From: Candidatus Arcticimaribacter sp.
GTDB taxonomy: Bacteria > Bacteroidota > Bacteroidia > Flavobacteriales > Flavobacteriaceae
Length of the DNA: 64,000 nt
Direction: 5' to 3'
Assembly (NCBI GenBank): GCA_002708445.1
Contig: PAOB01000006.1
Location: 32,156-96,155, forward strand
The stretch's first letter is position 1, and every line of letters begins with the position of its first letter. The notes below the pieces were generated by a model that saw nothing but the letters and a program-made list of their open reading frames with translations, was not told the DNA's origin and made no database searches. A program made the position numbers and the translations under genes. Positions 28,451 to 37,954 of the stretch are shown here, piece by piece.

Positions 28451-28948
28451 CTAATAAAAGTCAGTATCCTCATATTCGCCCCCTCCTAAATTATCTTCAC
28501 TCAGGTAGTCGTTGGCATCGGAATTATTCTTTTCTGATAAAAAATCTTTTTGAGGTGCTTCCTCTGGCACCTCCCCTTGTGCAAAAATCAGATTGGGGTA
28601 AAGTGTAGAGGGTTCTTGTTCTCCAATTTCCATCAGTTCAACAAAAAAAGTCCATAAAGCTAGAAAATCGTAAACATAAATCAAATGATGATTTTCAGCA
28701 TTAAAAATACTATCAACAGAAGCTTGACCCATGGGTTCAATACCTTCATCCATATCCAATAAAGGAATTTCTTCACCCTGTTCCCATGCTTGATTTGTTT
28801 TGTAAAAAGAAGCCATTTCTCTTCCACCAAACCCAAAGGATTGAGCTATTGCGTAATGAAAATCCTCTAGAGTAGCTGATCCCTCGATTTCGATATCTCT
28901 CAAGATATCTTCTTTGGCATCGAGAATAATTCTAAATCTGTAAATCAT
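28451..28948 (-). CDS. plasmid pRiA4b ORF-3-like family protein
   Basis: The 165-residue protein begins MIYRFRIILDAKEDILRDI and contains FHYAIAQSFGFGGREMASF, the hallmark of the pRiA4b ORF-3 (also called IS1096 passenger TnpR-like) family. The tail is acidic. In spite of the family name I see no inverted repeats or transposase, so this is a resident chromosomal gene. The function is unknown. Its start overlaps the end of ctaA by 17 bases. Confidence 0.8.
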   Translation of the reverse strand: MIYRFRIILDAKEDILRDIEIEGSATLEDFHYAIAQSFGFGGREMASFYKTNQAWEQGEEIPLLDMDEGIEPMGQASVDSIFNAENHHLIYVYDFLALWTFFVELMEIGEQEPSTLYPNLIFAQGEVPEEAPQKDFLSEKNNSDANDYLSEDNLGGGEYEDTDFY

Positions 28949-29984
28949 GACTATGGGTATTTAAGTTTTGAATGAAAAGTTGAAATAAAAAATAAAGTTG
29001 TCCCCCGAACAACAGGGAGGCTAGAAGTAAATGCAAGGGTTGTGTGGCGATTGGAAAATCAAAATAATACATCAAAATCCCTGTTAAAACTTCTGCGCCT
29101 AAAATCAGTATAACCCAGTTGTAAACTTGAAATCTAAGATTCATTTTTCGAATACTGTAAAATAGATAAGTGTTAATCAAAACCACGATTAGTGAAAAAC
29201 TTCGATGCACATAAAATTTTATTGGAGCAGGATTTAACCATTTTACAGCTTGTTCCATACCGTGAAAATCAATTTGAATATCAATGAACTGTCGTACTTG
29301 TGTCCCAATACCGATTTGGATTAAAGTCAGAACAAATGCTATGATTCCTAATTTTTTAATTTTTGAAGTATCCGTATTTTCTGATTCATCAGAAGAAGTT
29401 AGCGCATACAGGTAAACCAAAAAAGCAACAATCAACAAAGCCATAATCATGTGAAGACTAATTTTTGTAGGAAGCAAGTTAGAATCTACAACAGTCTTAC
29501 CTAGCCATGCCTGAAACCCCATTCCTAAGTTTACAAGCACAGAAAAAATTACAATCCTTTTTTTCTGTTTCCAATAACTAAACGACAAGATTCCTACAAT
29601 TAAGGTTGCTATTCCTGAAAGCGCTCCTGCCAATCTATTGATGAATTCAACCCAAGTATGAAAAGCATTGAAATGCGCATAATGGTGTTTGGTGTAGGTT
29701 TCCCAATTGGATTCAGAATATTTATTTGTACTGGTAAAGTCCTTTTTGGCTACTTGTAAACTTTCATTCACAATGATTACCTCTCCAGTTTTGTAGTTGT
29801 GTTCAGAAATCCAATCCAATTGTCCTCTTTCAGTAGGTGGAATAAGGTAACCAAAACACTTTGGCCAGTCGGGGCAACCCATTCCACTTCCAGTTACTCT
29901 AACAATTGCACCAGCAGCGATAACGATGTAAACCAACACCAATGAAACCCCAACCCAAAAACGAAATCTTTTTTTCATAAGCAT
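28932..29984 (-). CDS. ctaA: heme A synthase (COX15/CtaA)
   Basis: CtaA oxidises the C8 methyl of heme O to make heme A for cytochrome oxidase. The 350-residue protein has about eight membrane helices. The GSGMGCPDWPKCFG segment (about 32-45) carries the cysteine pair, and the conserved His in AHFNAFHTWVEFINR and in the late HRSFSLIVVLINTYL and QPLHLLLASLL are heme ligands. Its ATG shares one base with the cca stop codon (TAATG), so translation is coupled. Confidence 0.93.
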   Translation of the reverse strand: MLMKKRFRFWVGVSLVLVYIVIAAGAIVRVTGSGMGCPDWPKCFGYLIPPTERGQLDWISEHNYKTGEVIIVNESLQVAKKDFTSTNKYSESNWETYTKHHYAHFNAFHTWVEFINRLAGALSGIATLIVGILSFSYWKQKKRIVIFSVLVNLGMGFQAWLGKTVVDSNLLPTKISLHMIMALLIVAFLVYLYALTSSDESENTDTSKIKKLGIIAFVLTLIQIGIGTQVRQFIDIQIDFHGMEQAVKWLNPAPIKFYVHRSFSLIVVLINTYLFYSIRKMNLRFQVYNWVILILGAEVLTGILMYYFDFPIATQPLHLLLASLLFGGQLYFLFQLFIQNLNTHSHDLQI

Positions 29985-31417
29985 TAATTTTTAACAAATT
30001 TCAATCCTAGTTTTTCTCCTTCTTTTTTCATCAACTCAAATGCAGCGTCGAATTCATTGGTAATTTCTCCTTCCAAAATGGCTTCTTTTATTGCCTCTTT
30101 GATTTGTCCAATAGCTTTAGAAGGCTTGAGATTAAATGACTTCATAATGATTTCTCCCGAAACAGGCGGCTGAAAATTTCTGATATGATCCCGTTCTTCT
30201 ACTTCTTCAATTTTTTTGCGAACAATTTTGAAGTTGTTGTGATACTTGTTAAATCGCTTTGGATTTTTTGTTGTAATGTCTGCTTCACAAAGGGTAATCA
30301 AGTCATTGATGTGGTCTCCAGCATCAAAAATAAGCCTCCTAACGGCGGAGTCTGTAACCAAATCTTCAGCAATTACAATAGGTCTTGAACTCATAAGCAC
30401 CATTTTTTGAACGAATTTCATTTTGTCGTTCAAAGGCATTTTTAAACGTTTAAACAATTTGTAAACCATTTTAGCCCCTACAAATTCGTGACCGTGGAAT
30501 GTCCAACCGTTTTTTTTATGGAAGCGTTTGGTTGGTGCTTTTCCAATATCGTGAAGCAATGCTGCCCATCGAAGCCATAAATTATCTGTGTTTGGACAAA
30601 TATTATCAACAACCTCAAAGGTGTGAAAAAAATTATCTTTGTGTGTTTGTCCCTCTACCTCTTCAATCCCTTTTAAATCGATCAATTCTGGAAGCAGAAG
30701 AGGGAGAATTTTTACTTTGTCAAGTAAAAGAAATCCAAGCGATGGAGCGTCGCACAGCATTATTTTGTGAAGCTCATCTACACATCTTTCTTTGGTAATT
30801 ATGGAGATTCGTTCCGCGTGTTCTTTAATGGCATCCAGTGATTTTTTTTCAATCACAAAATCCAGTTGAGAAGCAAAACGGACAGCGCGAAGCATTCTCA
30901 ATGGGTCATCGGAATAGGTAATCCCGGGTTCTAAGGGTGTTCTAAGGATTCCATTTTCTAAATCTTCAATTCCATTAAAGGGATCTAGTAACTTCCCATA
31001 GGTTTCCTTATTCAGGCTTATTGCTAAAGCATTTATGGTAAAGTCTCTTCTTTTTTGATCATCTTCCAAACTCCCTTGAGTTATTTTAGGGTTGCGACTT
31101 TCGGGAGCATAAGACTCCTTTCGTGCTCCAACAAATTCTAAAGTAATATCCTCCCATTTGAGCATCGCAGTTCCGTAGGTTTTAAAAACCTGAACTTTTG
31201 AAGCCTTTTTTAGTTTTTTTTGAAGTGCCTGAGCTAGCTCAATTCCCGATCCAATAACTACAATATCAATATCGGTCTGATTTCTATTCCGATTGAGTAA
31301 ATGATCTCGAACAAATCCACCAATCACATAGGTTTCCAATTGGAGTTCATCCGCAGTTTCTTGAACAGTTTTGAAAAGCTCTGTGTTTAAGATGGCGTTA
31401 AATTTTTTCTTCAACAT
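29984..31417 (-). CDS. cca: CCA tRNA nucleotidyltransferase / polyA-polymerase family with HD domain
   Basis: This enzyme adds or repairs the 3' CCA of tRNA. The 477-residue protein has a nucleotidyltransferase head domain with GGFVRDHLL and the metal-binding DIDIVV, then RRDFTINALAISL, the RNA-binding neck and body, and an HD domain with HDIGK near 285. Its class cannot tell full CCA addition from separate CC/A addition. It lies between the threonylcarbamoyl-AMP synthase and ctaA with gaps of 2 and -1 bases. Confidence 0.92.
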   Translation of the reverse strand: MLKKKFNAILNTELFKTVQETADELQLETYVIGGFVRDHLLNRNRNQTDIDIVVIGSGIELAQALQKKLKKASKVQVFKTYGTAMLKWEDITLEFVGARKESYAPESRNPKITQGSLEDDQKRRDFTINALAISLNKETYGKLLDPFNGIEDLENGILRTPLEPGITYSDDPLRMLRAVRFASQLDFVIEKKSLDAIKEHAERISIITKERCVDELHKIMLCDAPSLGFLLLDKVKILPLLLPELIDLKGIEEVEGQTHKDNFFHTFEVVDNICPNTDNLWLRWAALLHDIGKAPTKRFHKKNGWTFHGHEFVGAKMVYKLFKRLKMPLNDKMKFVQKMVLMSSRPIVIAEDLVTDSAVRRLIFDAGDHINDLITLCEADITTKNPKRFNKYHNNFKIVRKKIEEVEERDHIRNFQPPVSGEIIMKSFNLKPSKAIGQIKEAIKEAILEGEITNEFDAAFELMKKEGEKLGLKFVKN

Positions 31418-31419
31418 AC

Positions 31420-31977
31420 TCAGGCTCTCAATGTTTTGAAATTCCCCTCAGCGTCAATCGATATTAAAGTCGATGGGCTGGTTCTGGTTTCTTTTGTTTT
31501 CAAAGTTACAATATGGTCAACTCCTTCCAAAATTGCTCGATCAATTTCTTTAAATTCTTTTGGACTTGGTGAGTTGCTAATGTTTGCAGATGTTGAAACA
31601 ATGGGTTTCCCAAATCTTTTAATTAGTTTTCTACAAAATTCATCTTGAACAATTCGAATGCCAACACTTCCGTTTTCAGCTTTTAAATTTGCTGCCACTT
31701 CATTTACATTGGGATAAATTACAGTGGTAGGTTTGTCAGCCAAAGCAACTTTTTTGATTTTCTCATTCAGATTTCCTGTAATCAATTCCAGCATTTTAAG
31801 ATCAGAAACAAGACAGATCAGAGCCTTACCATCTTCTCTTTTTTTTAGGGCATAGACTTTTTTTATTGCTTCAGAATTTGTAGCATCGCATCCAATTCCC
31901 CATATGGTATCAGTAGGGTAGAGGAGCGTGCCTCCTTGGGCTAGTACTTCGCAACCTTCATTCACAAAAGTTTCCAT
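31420..31977 (-). CDS. tsaC: L-threonylcarbamoyladenylate synthase (Sua5/YrdC family)
   Basis: It makes threonylcarbamoyl-AMP for t6A37 of ANN-decoding tRNAs. The 185-residue protein is a single YrdC domain with LLYPTDTIWGIGCDATN (about 19-35), KKREDGKALICLVS and VSTSANISNSP. There is no C-terminal Sua5 extension. It starts 14 bases after dapD and stops 2 bases before cca, so it is in the same operon. Confidence 0.92.
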   Translation of the reverse strand: METFVNEGCEVLAQGGTLLYPTDTIWGIGCDATNSEAIKKVYALKKREDGKALICLVSDLKMLELITGNLNEKIKKVALADKPTTVIYPNVNEVAANLKAENGSVGIRIVQDEFCRKLIKRFGKPIVSTSANISNSPSPKEFKEIDRAILEGVDHIVTLKTKETRTSPSTLISIDAEGNFKTLRA

Positions 31978-31991
31978 TTGCTTTGAATAAA

Positions 31992-32798
31992 CTAAACAGC
32001 AACGTTGTGTTCTCTTAAAGCGTCGTTTAAAGAGGTCTTCTTATTGGTACTTTCTTTGCGTTTTCCAATAATCAAAGCACAAGGGACTTGGTATTCACCA
32101 GCATTAAATTGCTTGGGATATGTACCCGGAATTACAACAGATCGAGCAGGAACTCTACCCTTGTATTGTACAGCTTCATCTCCACTTACATCAATTATTT
32201 TTGTAGAGCCAGTAAGCACAACATTTGCACCCAAAACGGCTTCACGTTCAACGTGAACCCCCTCTACTACAATACAACGAGAACCGATAAAAGCATCGTC
32301 TTCAATGATAACGGGAGCAGCTTGTAGTGGCTCTAAAACTCCTCCAATTCCAACACCACCACTCAGGTGAACATTTTTCCCAATTTGAGCACAACTCCCT
32401 ACGGTTGCCCATGTATCTACCATAGAACCCGAGTCAACATAAGCTCCAATATTAACATAACTGGGCATCATAATAACTCCAGATGCTATGTAGGCTCCTT
32501 GTCTTGCAACAGCATGAGGTACTACTCGGATGCCTTTAGCTGCATAATCTTTCTTGAGTGGCATTTTATCGTGGAACTCCATAGGCCCAGAATGCAAGGT
32601 TTCCATTTTTTGAATTGGAAAGTAAAGCACAACCGCTTTTTTCACCCACTCGTTTACTTGCCAACCCTCAGAGCTAGGTTCGGCAACACGAAGATTACCC
32701 TCATCCAATTGGGTAATGATCGAACGGATTGCGTTTTGTGTTTCTTCTTGTTCCAGTAGGCTTCGGTCTTCCCAAGCCGCTTCTATGATTGCTCTCAT
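31992..32798 (-). CDS. dapD: tetrahydrodipicolinate N-succinyltransferase
   Basis: DapD succinylates tetrahydrodipicolinate in lysine and meso-DAP synthesis. The 268-residue protein has an N-terminal helical domain and a left-handed beta-helix of hexapeptide repeats (about 95-240: GAYIASGVIMMPSYVNIG, GSCAQIGKNVHL, DAFIGSRCIVV, AVLGANVVL). It heads the operon dapD, tsaC, cca, ctaA, pRiA4b-like. With lysA at 16521, the pathway is of the succinylase type. Confidence 0.95.
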   Translation of the reverse strand: MRAIIEAAWEDRSLLEQEETQNAIRSIITQLDEGNLRVAEPSSEGWQVNEWVKKAVVLYFPIQKMETLHSGPMEFHDKMPLKKDYAAKGIRVVPHAVARQGAYIASGVIMMPSYVNIGAYVDSGSMVDTWATVGSCAQIGKNVHLSGGVGIGGVLEPLQAAPVIIEDDAFIGSRCIVVEGVHVEREAVLGANVVLTGSTKIIDVSGDEAVQYKGRVPARSVVIPGTYPKQFNAGEYQVPCALIIGKRKESTNKKTSLNDALREHNVAV

Positions 32799-32820
32799 TA
32801 AAATGATCTTAAATTTTGCA

Positions 32821-32828
32821 CAAATTTA
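32821..32828 (-). promoter_or_regulatory. -7 box of the dapD operon promoter
   Basis: On the minus strand TAAATTTG fits TAnnTTTG and ends 22 bases before the dapD ATG. No TTG at the expected -33 distance is seen. It is part of the divergent region with ruvX. Confidence 0.45.
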
Positions 32829-32882
32829 CGCCTTTTGCTCGACTTTATTTTGGTTTTTTTACATGAAGACAACAAGGAGACG

Positions 32883-32890
32883 TATATTTG
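32883..32890 (+). promoter_or_regulatory. ruvX promoter -7 box, apparently leaderless
   Basis: TATATTTG matches TAnnTTTG and ends 3 bases before the ruvX ATG at 32894. The transcript would begin at or next to the start codon. The same spacing is found at guaA. Confidence 0.5.
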
Positions 32891-32893
32891 CAC

Positions 32894-33319
32894 ATGGCAG
32901 AAATTATTGCAATTGATTTTGGAACCAAACGCACCGGAATTGCCGCAACCGATCCCTTACAGATCGTTGCATCAGGTCTGGTAACGCTTCCAACTCAACA
33001 CGTAATTCCTTACTTAGTCAACTACCTTAAGAGCCATGAGGTGGAAAGCTGTGTTGTGGGTCAGCCCAAAAGACAGGACGGTACCTTCTCCGAAGTAGAA
33101 ACTGAAATCAAGAAGTTCATACAAAATTTGAAAACCAAATTACCCGAACTAGAAGTGAGTCGGTTTGACGAGCGTTTTACCTCAAAAATGGCTTTTCAAA
33201 CCCTGATTGATTCTGGAGTAAAAAAGAAAACCAGACAAGAGAAAGGATTGATTGATAAAATTAGTGCAACCCTTATCTTGCAGTCCTATTTAGAAGCACA
33301 AAACAACAATTGTTTATGA
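32894..33319 (+). CDS. ruvX: RuvX/YqgF family pre-16S rRNA nuclease or Holliday-junction resolvase
   Basis: The 141-residue protein is of the YqgF family, RNase H-like fold: IAIDFGTKRTGIA at the start (catalytic Asp8), VVGQPKRQDGT and DERFTS. In E. coli YqgF helps mature the 5' end of 16S rRNA. The ATG at 32894 was chosen over a TTG at 32888 that is inside the -7 box. Its stop overlaps the def start (ATGA), so translation is coupled. Confidence 0.92.
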   Translation: MAEIIAIDFGTKRTGIAATDPLQIVASGLVTLPTQHVIPYLVNYLKSHEVESCVVGQPKRQDGTFSEVETEIKKFIQNLKTKLPELEVSRFDERFTSKMAFQTLIDSGVKKKTRQEKGLIDKISATLILQSYLEAQNNNCL

Positions 33320-33903
33320 TATTACCCATAGTAGCATACGGCACTCCCGTATTAAAAAAAGAAGGCAAAAACATAACAAAAGATTATCCAAACCTCGATC
33401 AGTTCATAGCCGATATGTGGGAAACCATGTACAAAGCTAATGGGGTTGGATTAGCGGCTCCTCAAGTTGGAGTCGCAATTCGTCTTTTCGTGGTCGATGC
33501 ATCGCCCTTTGCCGAGGACGAAGAATTAAGTGATGAAGAAAGAGAACAACTGATTGGGTTCAAAAAAGTATTCATAAACCCCGAGCTTGAAGAATCGGGA
33601 GAGGAATGGGTGTTCAACGAGGGGTGTTTAAGTATCCCAGAAGTTCGGGAGGATATTTATCGCCAAGAAGAAATACACATTACCTATTTTGATGAAAACT
33701 TTAAAGAACACAAAGAAATTTTTACAGGATTACCTGCCCGGGTAATTCAACATGAATACGACCACATTGAGGGCATTTTGTTTACAGATAAGCTGTCTCC
33801 ACTAAAAAAAAGATTAATTAAAGGAAAATTAAATAATATTGCAAAAGGAAACATTCAAGTAGATTACAAAATGCGTTTTCCTTTAGCGTCCAAAAAAAGA
33901 TAA
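33316..33903 (+). CDS. def: peptide deformylase
   Basis: Deformylase removes the formyl group of nascent N-terminal methionine. The 195-residue protein has the three motifs GVGLAAPQVG, EGCLSIP (metal Cys) and HEYDHIEG (two metal His, catalytic Glu). An acidic insert (EDEELSDEER) is typical of Bacteroidota. It starts in the ruvX stop codon (ATGA overlap). Confidence 0.95.
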   Translation: MILPIVAYGTPVLKKEGKNITKDYPNLDQFIADMWETMYKANGVGLAAPQVGVAIRLFVVDASPFAEDEELSDEEREQLIGFKKVFINPELEESGEEWVFNEGCLSIPEVREDIYRQEEIHITYFDENFKEHKEIFTGLPARVIQHEYDHIEGILFTDKLSPLKKRLIKGKLNNIAKGNIQVDYKMRFPLASKKR

Positions 33904-33913
33904 ACACCCCCTT

Positions 33914-34348
33914 ATGGAATTAGATAAAATAATAGCAATATCAGGTCGCCCAGGTCTTTATGAAGTTCAGGTTCAAACTCGAAGCGGATTTATTGCACAT
34001 TCATTGATTGACGGAAAGAGAATCACAGCATCCATTCGTGATCAAGTAAGTTTGTTATCCGAAATCAACATCTATGGATTGCAGACAGAGGTTCCTTTAG
34101 CTGAAGTTTTTCAAAAAATGCTCGCTCTTGAAAATGGGGCAAAATGTACAGTAAAGCCCAAAGCTCCCGCATCGAATTTAGAAGCCTATTTTTTTGAGGT
34201 TTTTCAAGACTACGATGAGGATCGCGTGTATCCTAGCGATATCAAAAAAATCATTCAATGGTACAATATTCTGATCGATAAAGGACTTCTTACCGCAGAA
34301 GCATCTGAGGTTCAAGAAGAGGAGAACTCCACAACTAAAGAACAATGA
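33914..34348 (+). CDS. DUF5606 family protein
   Basis: The 144-residue protein opens MELDKIIAISGRPGLYEV, the signature of DUF5606 in Bacteroidota, and continues with a DUF6852-like helical end (YPSDIKKIIQWYNILID). It lies between def and mazG, 10 bases after def, and its stop overlaps the mazG start by 4 bases. The role is unknown; the constant position beside def suggests a house-keeping job. Confidence 0.85.
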   Translation: MELDKIIAISGRPGLYEVQVQTRSGFIAHSLIDGKRITASIRDQVSLLSEINIYGLQTEVPLAEVFQKMLALENGAKCTVKPKAPASNLEAYFFEVFQDYDEDRVYPSDIKKIIQWYNILIDKGLLTAEASEVQEEENSTTKEQ

Positions 34349-35121
34349 ATTCAAGAGGCCAACAGCTCGAGGCCATAAACCGTTTGCTAACCATTATGGA
34401 CGAATTGCGTGAGCAATGCCCCTGGGATAAGAAGCAAACCTTTGAATCCTTACGTCATTTGACAATCGAAGAAACCTATGAGCTGAGTGATGCGATCTTG
34501 GATCGCAATTTGGAGGAGATCAAAAATGAATTGGGGGATTTATTACTCCACATTGCCTTTTATTCCAAATTGGGAAGCGAAGAAAAAACTTTTGACATTG
34601 CCGATGTAGCGCATAGTATTTCCGAGAAATTAATTCACAGACATCCCCATATTTATGGAGACGTGCAAGTGCAAGACGAAGAGGAAGTTAAAAAAAACTG
34701 GGAAGCCCTAAAACTCAAAGAAGGAAAAAAGTCTGTTTTGGAAGGGGTACCCAAAGGACTCCCAGCCTTGGTAAAAGCCCATCGTATTCAAGACAAAGCA
34801 GCAGGGGTAGGTTTTGATTGGGAACAACCCGATCAAGTATGGGAAAAAGTGCAAGAGGAGCTCGTTGAGTTCAATACAGAAATTAAAAAGGGTTCTTCAA
34901 AAGATCGAGAAGCCGAATTTGGAGACCTGTTGTTCTCAATGATCAATTACGCTCGTTTTCTAAAGGTTAACCCCGATACTGCCTTAGAACGAACCAACCA
35001 AAAATTCACTAAACGCTTTCAATATCTCGAAGCCAAAGCAAAAGAATTGGGAAAAACATTACAGCAAATGAGCTTGGCTGAAATGGATGTTTATTGGGAA
35101 GAAGCAAAGAAAGAAAATTAG
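34345..35121 (+). CDS. mazG: nucleoside triphosphate pyrophosphohydrolase MazG
   Basis: MazG hydrolyses (d)NTPs to monophosphates, cleansing the pool or lowering ppGpp. The 258-residue protein has two MazG folds: the first with CPWDKKQTFESLRHLTIEE and ELGDLLLHIAF (EExxE/D type metal sites), the second around EELVEFNTEI and EAEFGDLLFSMINYAR. It starts at the ATGA overlap with DUF5606 and ends the plus-strand ruvX operon. The 80 bases after it hold only weak AT hairpins. Confidence 0.93.
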   Translation: MNSRGQQLEAINRLLTIMDELREQCPWDKKQTFESLRHLTIEETYELSDAILDRNLEEIKNELGDLLLHIAFYSKLGSEEKTFDIADVAHSISEKLIHRHPHIYGDVQVQDEEEVKKNWEALKLKEGKKSVLEGVPKGLPALVKAHRIQDKAAGVGFDWEQPDQVWEKVQEELVEFNTEIKKGSSKDREAEFGDLLFSMINYARFLKVNPDTALERTNQKFTKRFQYLEAKAKELGKTLQQMSLAEMDVYWEEAKKEN

Positions 35122-35201
35122 GATTTTAATGAAATAATTTGTTTTTTAATTTATTATGCCTCAAATAAAATAAAACAATAACTCTTTGAAAATTTCAAAA
35201 A

Positions 35202-37121
35202 TTAATCCTCGTTTTCTTCTTGTAATTCTTCTGAAGAGGCGTCATTTTCAGCAGCTTCACTTTGTTTTTTTAAAGCTCTCGAAAGACTTTTGATTTGGTT
35301 GAGTTTGGTTTTCCATTGCTCAATTTTATGATTTAGCTTTTCAATCTTAGAGTTGACTTCCTGGACTACTGGATTTTCACTTGATGTAGAACTGAAAAAG
35401 GCTAAATTATTTTGAAGTTGGATCAATTCTGTATTGGATTCTTCAATTTTTTTATTGAGCAAAATGTGTTCCTTGTTCAACCCTTCTTGGTTGTCTTTGA
35501 GTAAAATGAGATCAGTTTTAAAACGTGCTGCTTGTTTTTCTTCATCTGTTAGTTTGGTTTTATCCCAAAGGCTACTCAAGAAATTCTTGTACTCATTTTT
35601 CAATTTATCGTTTACTCCTTGCGATGGATTCCCTATTTCTTCCCATTGAGCAAATGCGTGATTGATGTATTCAATCAAAGCCTCTGTTTCTGTTGGAGCG
35701 TCTTTTGTTTTGAAAGCCTCAAAATAGTTTCGCTTTGCTTTTATGATTGCTTGATCTTCTGGAGTAAAAGCATCTTCTTTGTTTTTTATGCGATCAAAAT
35801 AGAGATCCGTATTTTTTTTGAATTCTTCCCACAGTTGGTTAGAAATTTTTCGGGATATTCTCCCCGTCTTTTTCCACTCTACCTGAATAGCTTTCATTCT
35901 GTTGATGTAGGATCGCCAATCTGAACTATCAAGTATGGACTTCACTTCTTCAATCAAAGCCTTTTTTTGTTCGATATTAACTTTTTCTTCCTTCTTTTTG
36001 TCTTTGTAAAATTGGTTTTTTTGATGGTTAAAGTTTTTTAATACCAAGCGGAATTCATTCCAAATTTCTTTGTTTTGAGTTCTGGGAATTCTACCGATGG
36101 TGTGGAACTCTTCTTTCAGTGTGTTTACCTTTTTGAGGGCATTTTGCCATGCATTATGATTGTTGAGATTGTTGGCGTAGAGTTCTTGAATATCAACCAG
36201 TATTTTTCTTTTTTTCTCCAGATTCTCTTGAAGAATGGCATCAATATTTTTGTTGTATTCGTTTTTTCGTACGTGAATTTTTGAAGTAGCTTCCTGAAAG
36301 CGTTTCCAAAGTTCTTCACGGTGTTCTCGGGCAACGGGACCCAGATCATTTTTCCAGTTGCGGTGTAAGACATTCAGTTCACGGATTGCTACAATGACAT
36401 CTTGATGATCGACAAGTGCTTCTGCGTGCTCGATTAACTTTAATTTTTCTTGGTAGTTGTGTTTGAAATCTTTGTCTCTCAGGGCACGATCTAAATGTAG
36501 GAAGTCATAAAAACGCTCCACATGATGTTTGTAGGTTTCCCAAATGTTGTTACTCTCTGCTCTGGGTACAGAGCCTGTATTGTGCCAGCTTTCTTGAAGA
36601 GCTCTGAATTCCTTGTAATTATTGGTGTTGTTTTCACTTATTCCAATCAATGCTTTGATGCGTTCTATGATTTCAAGACGTTTTTCTAGATTTTCTTTTT
36701 GACTTTTTTCTTGAGCCTTGAAATGAATTCTTTTATTTTTTTTGTAATCTCGGTGGAGTGCGTTGAATTCTTTTTTGTAGTTCGGGCTAAATTCAAAATC
36801 AAGGTCATTCCCATATTGATCGACATATTCCTTTTTTTTCTCACCTAAAATTTTATCGAAACGAGTGTTAAATTGTGAAATAATCTCTTGAATTTCTTTC
36901 CCTTTTTTTGTCCACTGATCTGAGTTGATTAATTTCTTTAAAACGTCCGGATAGGCTTCAAGTTCGAGCACATCGAAATTGATTTCTTTTTTGACCGTTT
37001 TGGGTTCAGTCTCAGAAATACCAGCTTGTTTTTTTTCACTGGGGTTCGTGTTGATATCAGAAGTCATCTTGAGCCTCTCTTCTAAATTAGATTCATTAGG
37101 TTCAGTAGGTTTTTCCATCAT
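35202..37121 (-). CDS. DUF349 repeat protein, coiled-coil
   Basis: The 639-residue soluble protein is mostly charged helices. After an acidic leader (about 1-50) it carries about five DUF349 units, each with a W-x(5,7)-G-(x)-(I/V)-(P/S)-R pattern (e.g. ESWHNTGSVPR, RNWKNDLGPVAR, EEFHTIGRIPR, VEWKKTGRISR, AQWEEIGNPS). The last 100 residues form a coiled coil. DUF349 repeats occur in bacterial proteins linked to stress or growth; no function is established here. It follows aroE in the same operon. Confidence 0.88.
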   Translation of the reverse strand: MMEKPTEPNESNLEERLKMTSDINTNPSEKKQAGISETEPKTVKKEINFDVLELEAYPDVLKKLINSDQWTKKGKEIQEIISQFNTRFDKILGEKKKEYVDQYGNDLDFEFSPNYKKEFNALHRDYKKNKRIHFKAQEKSQKENLEKRLEIIERIKALIGISENNTNNYKEFRALQESWHNTGSVPRAESNNIWETYKHHVERFYDFLHLDRALRDKDFKHNYQEKLKLIEHAEALVDHQDVIVAIRELNVLHRNWKNDLGPVAREHREELWKRFQEATSKIHVRKNEYNKNIDAILQENLEKKRKILVDIQELYANNLNNHNAWQNALKKVNTLKEEFHTIGRIPRTQNKEIWNEFRLVLKNFNHQKNQFYKDKKKEEKVNIEQKKALIEEVKSILDSSDWRSYINRMKAIQVEWKKTGRISRKISNQLWEEFKKNTDLYFDRIKNKEDAFTPEDQAIIKAKRNYFEAFKTKDAPTETEALIEYINHAFAQWEEIGNPSQGVNDKLKNEYKNFLSSLWDKTKLTDEEKQAARFKTDLILLKDNQEGLNKEHILLNKKIEESNTELIQLQNNLAFFSSTSSENPVVQEVNSKIEKLNHKIEQWKTKLNQIKSLSRALKKQSEAAENDASSEELQEENED

Positions 37122-37198
37122 CAGTTTTATTTATGTGTACAATTAAAGTAAGCAAGTACTCTTATTACAGGTAAAATTTACGAAAAAAAATATTAAAC

Positions 37199-37954
37199 TT
37201 AGATTTCTGTCCAGATATCCCAGGATTTTTCAGCCTGTTGTTCAAGCATATGTAAACCATTTTGGATTGTACATCCAATTTCGATACCTTTTCTCAAAAA
37301 CAGTGTTTTTTTCGGGTTGTAAATTAAATCAAATAAAAAATGATCTTTTGTTAGCAGGTCATATGGAATGTTTGGAGCTTTGTCTAAATCAGGATGCGTT
37401 CCAATCGGAGTACAGTTTATGATTAGCAGATAGGAGGTCATGATGTTAACGTCAATTTGATCGTAACTTATTTGATCTTTTAGGGGTTTTCTGGATACGA
37501 ACAGAGGTTCAACATTCATTTTCTTAAGTACGTATTCAATTGCCTTTGAGGCCCCTCCTGTACCCAGTATTAAGGCTTTTTTACTGTGGTTATTCCATTT
37601 TTTTAGTAATGCAGTCTCAAATCCATGGGCGTCTGTGTTGTGGCCTTCAGTAGTTCCGTTGTCTAAGAACCGAATTGTATTTACTGCCCCAATAATTTCG
37701 GCATCTTCTGAGATCCTATCCAAATAATTTATGATTGATTCTTTGTAAGGAATTGTTACGTTCAGACCTTTAATATTTTCTTTCTCTAGAACTGCTTCAA
37801 TTTTTTCAATGGATTCCAAATCAAAATTTTCATAGGAACAGTTTTCAATTTTTTCTTTCTGAAATTTTTCAGCAAAATAGGAGCGAGAAAAAGAATATTC
37901 AATGTTTTTCCCGACCAGTCCATAACGGTTAATTTTTCGTACTTTTTTTCCCAT
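37199..37954 (-). CDS. aroE: shikimate dehydrogenase
   Basis: AroE reduces 3-dehydroshikimate with NADPH. The 251-residue protein shows YGLVGKNIEYSFSRSYF (shikimate site), NVTIPYKE with catalytic Lys, and GTGGASKAI of the Rossmann fold. The start overlaps the upstream DUF368 gene by 26 bases; no closer ATG exists. It lies in a run with TPR and two DUF368 genes before and DUF349 after. Confidence 0.93.
   Translation of the reverse strand: MGKKVRKINRYGLVGKNIEYSFSRSYFAEKFQKEKIENCSYENFDLESIEKIEAVLEKENIKGLNVTIPYKESIINYLDRISEDAEIIGAVNTIRFLDNGTTEGHNTDAHGFETALLKKWNNHSKKALILGTGGASKAIEYVLKKMNVEPLFVSRKPLKDQISYDQIDVNIMTSYLLIINCTPIGTHPDLDKAPNIPYDLLTKDHFLFDLIYNPKKTLFLRKGIEIGCTIQNGLHMLEQQAEKSWDIWTEI

Noticed and set aside
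28451-28948. A transposon remnant, because of the name IS1096 passenger/pRiA4b ORF-3
   Set aside because: No transposase, terminal inverted repeats or target duplications are seen, and the gene overlaps ctaA in an orderly operon.
35139-35178. Terminator between mazG and the DUF349 gene
   Set aside because: Only about seven AT-rich pairs (TTGTTTT with AAAACAA) form and no clear U-tract or GC stem supports it.
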